Assembly (NCBI GenBank): GCA_013298375.1
Contig: JAAFHM010000095.1
Location: 5,625-12,460 of the forward strand
Origin: Ignavibacteria bacterium
GTDB lineage: Bacteria > Bacteroidota > Ignavibacteria > Kapaibacteriales > UBA4661
DNA length: 6,836 bases
Reading direction: 5' to 3'
This document shows, in pieces, positions 1 through 6,100 of this stretch (its first letter is position 1; every line of letters starts with the position of its first letter). The translations under genes and the position numbers were made by a program. A model generated the notes under the pieces. The model was not told the DNA's origin. It did not search any database and worked only from the letters and a program-made list of their open reading frames with translations.

Positions 1-1
1 C

Positions 2-1342
2 GCCTCGAATGAAGTTAGCCAGTCGATTCTTGGTGATGTTTACAATAACGTTGCTGTTGTTTATTTATTGAAACACCAATACAAAGAGTCGTTGCAAAAA
101 GTCAATCGTGCTTTGGAGATTGCGCAAGCATCAGACTTGCGCCCTCTGCGACAGAGTTCATATGCTATTCTTTCCAATATTTACAGAGGACTCGGTAATT
201 ATCAACTTGCTCTTGAGTATTCCCAACGCGATAATCAACTCAAAGACTCTATCTTTAGTGATGAAAGTACGAAACTTATTGCAGCAGCCGTGCGTGGGTA
301 CGAGATTAAACGCAAAGAAGATTCTATCCGCACACTCACCCAAGACAAACAAATCCGCGATCAACAACTTCAGTTGCAAACGCAACAACTCCAATTACAA
401 AATCAGCAACTTATTTTTCTTGCCATTGGATTTGTGCTGTTTATTGCTGTTTTGGGCTTGTTGGCAAATGGTTATCGCATTAAACGTCGTTCAGAACTAC
501 AACTCCAACACAAAAACGCTGAACTCGAAGACGCAAATCAAGAAATTGCCTTGAAAAACGAGCATCTGGAAGAACTCAACAACGAAAAAAATGAGTTTCT
601 CGGTATTGTTGCCCATGACCTCAAAAGCCCGATTTTATCCATTAAACTTCTGGCTCAACTCCTCCACGACACAAATGTTGCCACTGACGAGCGTATGCGC
701 TTTACCAACACTATTATTTCCTCCTCCGACCAGCTTTCGCGCATCATCAGTAACTTGCTGAATGTCAACGCTATTGAGCGAGGCGGTATCACGCTTGATA
801 TTACGCCGTTCAATGTATCGGTTTCTGCATATTCCGTTTTTGAGGAATATACACCTCGCGCGGAGGCAAAAAATGTGAAACTCCATTTTGAGAGCCTCAC
901 CGACGGGGAGTGTCTTGGCGATTATACGGCTGTCATACAAATCATGGATAACCTTGTCTCCAATGCGCTTAAATACTCGCCCGGCGACAAAAATGTTTGG
1001 TTTCGGATTTACGGTGAGCGCCAATGGACGCACAACAATCATCACGCCAGTACAAGCGCCACAAACGGCTTTACCAAAAGCACTGCCGAATACATCACGC
1101 AACACTGCATCCGCATTGAAGTTCAAGACGAAGGACCCGGCTTGTCCGACGACGATAAGAAAAAACTGTTTGGTAAATTTCAACGTCTTTCTGCCAAGCC
1201 CACAAGCGGCGAACAATCAACAGGCTTGGGGCTTTCTATCGTCAAAAAGATGGTGCAAGCCATGAACGGCGAGGTATGGTGCGAAAGCAACTTAGGCAGT
1301 GGCGCACTCTTTATCGTAGAATTGCCACAGGCTGATGCGTAA
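2..1342 (+). CDS. TPR-containing sensor histidine kinase, 5' end outside window
   Basis: This is the sensor kinase of a two-component system; it should autophosphorylate on a histidine and pass the phosphate to a response regulator not seen here. The frame is open from base 2 without a stop, and those codons already form a TPR helix pair, so the start lies upstream; the TTG at 68 is an internal leucine. The visible 446 residues hold two TPR repeats (about 11-44 and 50-84), a Gln-rich coiled coil (about 108-137), one membrane helix (about 138-158), a second charged coiled coil (163-200), HisKA with H-box FLGIVAHDLKSPI (phosphoacceptor H205), then HATPase_c: N-box DNLVSNALKYSPG (316-328), G1 DEGPGLS (376-382), F-box LFGKF (389-393), G2 STGLGLSIV (406-414). 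All key residues are present, so it looks active. A Ser/Thr/Asn/His-rich insertion (about 338-369) separates N and G1 boxes. TPRs before the membrane helix suggest an extracytoplasmic or signal-peptide-led sensor half, but topology cannot be settled without the N-terminus. It ends with TAA at 1340-1342. Confidence 0.95.
   Translation, partial: ASNEVSQSILGDVYNNVAVVYLLKHQYKESLQKVNRALEIAQASDLRPLRQSSYAILSNIYRGLGNYQLALEYSQRDNQLKDSIFSDESTKLIAAAVRGYEIKRKEDSIRTLTQDKQIRDQQLQLQTQQLQLQNQQLIFLAIGFVLFIAVLGLLANGYRIKRRSELQLQHKNAELEDANQEIALKNEHLEELNNEKNEFLGIVAHDLKSPILSIKLLAQLLHDTNVATDERMRFTNTIISSSDQLSRIISNLLNVNAIERGGITLDITPFNVSVSAYSVFEEYTPRAEAKNVKLHFESLTDGECLGDYTAVIQIMDNLVSNALKYSPGDKNVWFRIYGERQWTHNNHHASTSATNGFTKSTAEYITQHCIRIEVQDEGPGLSDDDKKKLFGKFQRLSAKPTSGEQSTGLGLSIVKKMVQAMNGEVWCESNLGSGALFIVELPQADA
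362..412 (+). repeat. Gln/Leu heptad tandem repeat (coiled coil) in the sensor kinase
   Basis: The codons read QQLQLQT, QQLQLQN, QQL: two successive seven-residue units differing only at the last position, plus a partial third. Codons differ between units (ctt cag ttg caa, then ctc caa tta caa), so the repeat is conserved in protein more than in DNA. It lies directly before the membrane helix and probably forms the dimer coiled coil joining the TPR half to the membrane. Confidence 0.75.
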
Positions 1343-1363
1343 TACATCCCCACAAGTCTCACT

Positions 1364-1840
1364 CTACCAGCCTTTGCACTGACGAAGATCCACAATTTGC
1401 TTGATGTGATTGTCACCATGGTCAGCATAACTTCTGAGTAGGTCGTCAAGCGTCATCGCTCCATTGTCGGGATGGTATAATGTTCGCAAATATGCGATCT
1501 CCGGCAAACTCTCCCACAAAATACCCCATCGAAAATGCAGTCCGTCAATAATCGCCAATGATGATTCAAGGGGCAGGGCATAATCCGCTAAAAGCGCCCA
1601 TGCGTCTTGGTCGTAAGGCTTGATAGTCGGGTTGTCTTCCGTGAGCGCAAGCCGCGTCCGCGTATGCGCATTCAGATGCGAATCCGCCAAATGATGCACC
1701 ACCTGGCGCACTGTCCAGCCGCCGTCGCGGTAAGGCGTATTCAACTGGTCGTCATTCAAATCAGTGATTGCGCTGCGAAGGCGCTCTGGTACAGACTTGA
1801 TACGGCTAATGCAGTATTGTCGCTCGCTAGGGGTAAGCAT
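1364..1840 (-). CDS. yfiT: YfiT/BstA-like DinB-fold metal-dependent transferase/hydrolase
   Basis: A 158-residue cytoplasmic protein of the DinB/YfiT four-helix-bundle family. Characterised Bacillus members (YfiT/BstA) are metal-dependent and transfer bacillithiol to electrophiles; Chlorobi are known to make an N-methylated bacillithiol, so a thiol-transfer role is plausible but not shown. Family stretches seen are GGWTVRQVVHHLADSH, LALTEDNPTIKPYD and MTLDDLL, then HGDNHI near the end. Counted from the ATG at 1840, the likely metal ligands are one His of H49/H50 plus H141 and H145, all present; the length fits the family. Reading could open at a TTG at 1855, but the ATG at 1840 is chosen because GGAGA (1849-1845) sits 4 bases before it, inside what would otherwise be coding sequence. 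The gene follows the 432-aa T9SS protein by 46 bp on the same strand, with no convincing terminator between. Its TAG lies 21 bp from the convergent kinase stop. The symbol marks the family, not proven substrate. Confidence 0.9.
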   Translation of the reverse strand: MLTPSERQYCISRIKSVPERLRSAITDLNDDQLNTPYRDGGWTVRQVVHHLADSHLNAHTRTRLALTEDNPTIKPYDQDAWALLADYALPLESSLAIIDGLHFRWGILWESLPEIAYLRTLYHPDNGAMTLDDLLRSYADHGDNHIKQIVDLRQCKGW

Positions 1841-1844
1841 ATTT

Positions 1845-1849
1845 TCTCC
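1845..1849 (-). promoter_or_regulatory. Ribosome-binding site deciding the yfiT start
   Basis: On the minus strand GGAGA is followed by AAAT and then ATG at 1840-1838. The spacing is normal and it supports the ATG over the in-frame TTG fifteen bases further upstream. Confidence 0.75.
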
Positions 1850-1886
1850 AAACAAGTGTGATAAAAACCATGATGCTATCTATTTT

Positions 1887-3185
1887 TTACCGCGATAATT
1901 GTATTTTGAGTGTCGCTTGAGAGCGCTCTACGGCTTCATCGTTCAGCGAGGATGCTTGCAAAACGAGGAAATACACGGCTTGATTAGGCAACCGAACACC
2001 GTCAAGGGAAAATGTGTGCGTACCGCGTGGGCGCTCAAAACCAGTAAACACACCATCAATCAGTCTTCCTGCCGCATCATACAAATGCGCTGTCACAAGA
2101 GCGCGGTCAAGCAGCGTATAGCGCACAAGCGCTGTTTCGGCAAAAGGATTGGGATTGACTTCCACCGATGAGAGAATCGCATTAGGAATCGCTACCGCGA
2201 CGGTATCACTGGGAAATACTGCCCGAAATTGCTGTACGGGACGCACCGTTGCATCAAGAAAGCCCAAGCGATAGGCGTATATTGCGCCGCGTTTTGGCAC
2301 AGAATCGTGATGCTCATAATCCGCACCGTTTGGAGCGCCGCGCAATCGCAGGGAGACGCTGCGGAGAAATGTGGTGACGGTATCAAACGCGGCTGTGCTT
2401 TTACTCACTTCTTGCCGAAGCAGCACAAATCCAGCATTCGTGCGCCTTCCTAAGCGCTCTTCTCGTGTCTGCCAGCGTAAGCGTACACGCTTGTCGCCAG
2501 CATATTCTACCTGTAAACCATTGGCAAAAACTTCTGGCGGCAGCTCCACAACAGGCTTTTCAGCCAAAAAGCGTGTTGTCATCTCCACATTGTCATTTTT
2601 TTGAAAATCTTTTCCTTGAAATTGGCTCTGACGCTCAACTTTGAAGGCATTTGCTTGAAAACGATGCAGGGGTAATGTCCACGAAACCCTGATTTTTTCA
2701 GGGCTTTCTATGGTATCGGCAAGCGTGAGGCGAAAACGACCAAGTATAATCGTCGAATCGGGCAATACTCTTTGTGTATTCTCTACACTATCACTGCCAA
2801 GTATTGCAACAACAAGGCGTTGGCGCTCTGCTTGAACAAGCATTTTTGCTTCGTATCCTGAGCGCCCGTCTGTAAGCGGGTTGCGGCTTCGTTCTGCCCG
2901 TAGTCCCGATGAATCAATCTCTAAAACCGAACCGTTGAGAGGGCAATTATTGATGTTGAGGAAAAATGTTCCATTTGCCCATAAACGCCAAGCGTTGTTG
3001 GAAAGCGTTGCCGAGCGGTTTTTCAGGGCAATTTCAAGGTCAATGGTGCGAGGCGGAATAATGACGATATTTTGCAAGCGCAGTTCTGCTGTCGTGTCTT
3101 GCTGCGCCGAAAGAGAGCGTACAATCACGCTGCAAAGAAATAGTGTATAAAAAACACGAAAAGAAACACGAGTAAAAAGGCGCAT
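1887..3185 (-). CDS. Exported protein with T9SS type A C-terminal sorting domain
   Basis: A complete 432-residue surface or secreted protein with no enzymatic motif that I recognise. Residues 1-27 are a Sec signal peptide (Arg-rich start, hydrophobic FYTLFLCSVIV, likely cleavage after SLSA). Residues about 35-185 form a beta-rich domain of alternating hydrophobic strands (TIDLEIALKN, RLVVAILG, STIILGRFRLTL), loosely cohesin-like. Residues about 223-325 resemble the Fn3-like domain that often precedes sorting domains in these phyla (VRLRWQT, NAGFVLLRQE, YAYRLGF). Residues about 341-432 are the sorting domain. The ATG at 3185 shares its A with the TAA of the upstream giant gene and has a strong Shine-Dalgarno, so the start is secure. 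The pair is an operon, and translational coupling is likely. The protein may be an anchor, adhesin or partner of the giant protein; the precise role is unknown. Confidence 0.9.
   Translation of the reverse strand: MRLFTRVSFRVFYTLFLCSVIVRSLSAQQDTTAELRLQNIVIIPPRTIDLEIALKNRSATLSNNAWRLWANGTFFLNINNCPLNGSVLEIDSSGLRAERSRNPLTDGRSGYEAKMLVQAERQRLVVAILGSDSVENTQRVLPDSTIILGRFRLTLADTIESPEKIRVSWTLPLHRFQANAFKVERQSQFQGKDFQKNDNVEMTTRFLAEKPVVELPPEVFANGLQVEYAGDKRVRLRWQTREERLGRRTNAGFVLLRQEVSKSTAAFDTVTTFLRSVSLRLRGAPNGADYEHHDSVPKRGAIYAYRLGFLDATVRPVQQFRAVFPSDTVAVAIPNAILSSVEVNPNPFAETALVRYTLLDRALVTAHLYDAAGRLIDGVFTGFERPRGTHTFSLDGVRLPNQAVYFLVLQASSLNDEAVERSQATLKIQLSR
1890..2165 (-). other. T9SS type A sorting domain (Por secretion C-terminal domain)
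   Basis: Residues 341-432 show the usual order of this domain: VNPNPF opening, a strand with ALVRYTL, then VTAHLYDAAGRLID (equivalent to the common V-x-L-YD-x-x-G-R-x-V pattern), a PRGTHTFSLDG segment, LPNQAVYFLVLQA (equivalent to LxxGxYFLxL) and a terminal basic strand ending KIQLSR. In the known system this domain directs passage through the outer-membrane T9SS translocon and is cleaved, with attachment to the cell surface or release. The T9SS genes are not in this window. Confidence 0.88.
2631..3083 (-). other. N-terminal beta-rich domain, possibly cohesin-like
   Basis: Residues 35-185 of the 432-aa protein carry many short alternating-hydrophobic strands, including a TIDLEIALKN strand early on and an ILGRFRLTL strand late, roughly where cohesin modules have their first and last strands. 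There is no diagnostic motif, so the cohesin idea rests on pattern and on the dockerin-like end of the neighbouring protein. It could equally be another immunoglobulin-like or carbohydrate-binding sandwich. Confidence 0.25.
3105..3185 (-). other. Sec signal peptide of the T9SS protein
   Basis: Residues 1-27 have arginines at 3, 6 and 10, a hydrophobic core from 11 to 22 and a small-residue ending SLSA before QQD. No lipobox: the cysteine at 19 is preceded by leucine, so a lipoprotein is unlikely. Confidence 0.8.
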
Positions 3186-6100
3186 TATTTAACCCTCCTT
3201 TTGCCGCGATTATTCCAAATAGTGTTTGCGTCTCGTGTCGTCACAAGCCCATCCATATCGGCATCGCCGCGCACATACCCTTCGCGGAAAATCCCTTGCC
3301 ATGCCGAGTTGAGTGCAGCGTCATAATCAAAACGAGTAATAACGCCGCTTTCGTGGGATTCATCGCTCACATTACCTGCAATCAAGGTGAATACTGGTGT
3401 GGCGCTGCTCCCGCTCTCAAAACGCCGCAACGCTGATGCTCCGCCCAGCACACGCGAGGTATCGCTCCAATCCAGCATGAATCGGCGTTGTGGGGATAAT
3501 TCCAGTGTGTCGCGCCACTGTACAGGAAGATGGTTGCGGTGGTGCAGTATAGCGAAAAACCGCTCATTGCTACCGAAGCGCTCCGGCAATTCCAGTGTTA
3601 ATGCGCTCTGACGGTTTGTTCCGCGCACTATGCCGTCACTATGCAGCATTGCGGGAAGAAAAAAGCGCAGCGAATCAGCAATCACGCCAGCAGCAGCAGG
3701 ACGCAACTCCAAAAGCAGCCAATCCACAGCGTTAGCCGGAACCGCACGAGAGAAACCTTTTTCCCCAATAATCCTTCCCGCCAAAGCGCCCGCCACTTGG
3801 GGCAAATCGGTTTCGTCAATGGTTTGGGGCAAAAGAGTATCATCGCGCAAATATGTTTTCATGCGCCTCTCGCCAAGATACGCCCCTTCCAAAAATGCCT
3901 GCATCGTAAAAAATACACTCGGAACAATAGTTCGTGTAGAATCTACACCAAGTGCAAAAAACCGAGAAGATGCTGGTGAAAAAATCACACTATCCATCAC
4001 GCCATATTGCCAGAAGCCCTCTTCTGATGCGCTGTTCCAGCGTGAACGTGGTGTTGCTCGGCTTGGTGTGCCACTTGTTTGCCATTGCCGCGTTTCATTA
4101 TTCCAGCGCTGCAAGAGAATACGAGGCGCTTCGAGGTTATTTGTTTCGTCGCGTCCTTCGGTGCGCCATGCGTAGCCAATGCGTGTTGTGATGCGCTCTG
4201 GAAGGATATTTTCGCTGGCAAGGCTAAGTTCCAGACCTCGCCAAACCTTGTTTGTGTCGGCATTGGGCGCAGGAAACCGTTCTGGCAAGACGCGGAGTGA
4301 TGCTTGTAGCATTGCGGTTGCCGTGCCGGAAGTTGAGATTTGAAGCGTGGTGTAGCGATTGTTGAATAAGCGCGTGAGCGTGTCGGGAGGAACCGTGCGG
4401 CGCACGGTTCCAACAATTTCGGCGGAATCTTCCAAAAACTGCGGATTGCGTGTGTGGTCGGTGGGCTGAAATGTCAGAGTGTATGCACCTTCGGGGCGCT
4501 CTGTCCAAAGACGCGAAGCCACAAACAAAGAGTCGTCCAAACGAAGGTTTTCCGTGAGATAATACCCATCACGATTGCGCACATCCAGTACGGAAAGGCG
4601 CGGCAGCAGTTCGCCGGAAGCAGTCATTACGCCGTTTCCCCGCGTGTAAACCCGCAAACGAGACCGGGAAATAGGCTTTTCCGCAAGACTGCTTTCCGGG
4701 AAACGCACGATGACGGCATTATCCGCAAGGCTGATATTTGCTGTGCGCGAGGTACGAAATTCTCCGCGAATAAGATGGAGTGCGCTTTGCAGAAAGAATG
4801 AGCCGGAAATCGGCACGATACCTTGCTCGTTCTCAATCGAAAGAATGTCAATATTGCCAGTGCCGCGCAAAAACTGGGTTTTCGTCCCGCGCAAGCGCAA
4901 CAGCGCATCACGGCTTGCGCTCAAAATTGTTCCGTCGTGAAAGACTCCGCCTCGGGCTTCGATTGGTGCGCCGGAAATCGCCTCAAAAACCGCTTCACGG
5001 CTTGTTTGTAGGGAATCGTGAACAATAAAAGGCTTGGTGATTTGCAGTATCATCTGTTTGCGGGACTGCCCGGAAAGCGCGAGATTGCTATACGACAGCG
5101 ATGGAACGGCTTGAATGCGCCCACGCACATCGCCCGCAATATTCACCCAAGAGCCGATAGAATCTTGCGCGAGAGCATTTTCGGGCGCAAAACTGCGCAC
5201 TGTCCCGCTATTGGCAAAAAAGCCTGAACTGGTGAGGTTTTCCGACACGTCAATCTGCCCGCCGTTTGTTATCAAGCCATCGTTCCGTAACTGCTGAAGC
5301 CTAAGCCGCGTCGAATCACGTGTTGATGCGAGCGCAAAGACGGTTAGCCCTTGTTGCATTGGCGGCGCATTATTTCTCAATTCTTGCAATGCCAGTTGTG
5401 ATGACCGCTCTCGGGCTGTTTGTGAAGCAGTTGTTGGAATCACTTGGGTGTGAATATGGAGAGAAGCCAGATTCCATCTGCCTTCAATGGGTGGTAACTC
5501 GTCGGCAAACGTGGAATCGTTAGCAGGGAAAGAACCAATCAACAGTGCTGCACGGCGCGTGGTGTCTGGTGACGGAGCAATTACTACTGATTGTGCTAAC
5601 ACTTCACCAATCGCTGCACCCCGCTCCCGCACTTGCCCGAATGGATTACGACCATCCAAAGCATTACGGCGAAAGCCAAGATGAATGGTATGTGTAATTT
5701 TGACACTATCTTCTGCATCCGGCTCTCTGCCAATGTTCCATGTGGATGGATTAGACCAGCGTCCGTCTTGTACGCTCTGCACAAGTTCGCGTCCGCCACG
5801 CAAAAGGAGTTCGTCGCCTGAGGCAAAAGATAGCGCCGTTCCTGCTTGGTTCGTTAATCCGCGATATTCCACAAAGCCCAAGCCCGTACTACTCGCCAAA
5901 CCCCGCTCCACACCAAGCGTTCCGAGACGGCGCGGCGTGGGAATCGCATCACCACTTGGCAGCGAAAACATTCCCAAACTTGGCTCGTTGATGGCTTGAA
6001 AGGGCGGTTGAATTTCCTCGCGTCTGTACGCAAGGCGTAGAGCGCCCATCCAAAGACTTATGCTGTTGTCGTTCTGCTCCCATTCCCATCGCAGACGACG

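Noticed and set aside
68..70. TTG as the start of the sensor kinase
   Set aside because: The frame is open upstream to base 2 and those codons complete a TPR helix; the TTG encodes an internal leucine.
635..1216. 193-codon open frame antisense to the kinase ATPase domain
   Set aside because: It overlaps well-conserved kinase motifs, has no recognisable domain or ribosome-binding site, and reads like a shadow frame.
1853..1855. TTG as the start of the yfiT-like gene
   Set aside because: The Shine-Dalgarno GGAGA would fall inside the coding sequence, and an ATG with correct spacing follows.
1861..1890. A-run and T-run around the end of the T9SS gene as a terminator
   Set aside because: Only five A:T pairs with a loop of about fifteen bases and no GC stem can be formed; too weak to call.
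3126..3140. Lipobox around Cys19 of the T9SS protein
   Set aside because: The residue before the cysteine is leucine rather than Gly/Ala/Ser, and a normal SLSA cleavage site follows.
3630..4175. 181-codon plus-strand open frame inside the giant gene
   Set aside because: The composition is that of a shadow frame (Arg/Ser-rich, no domain), opposite a gene with clear domain structure.
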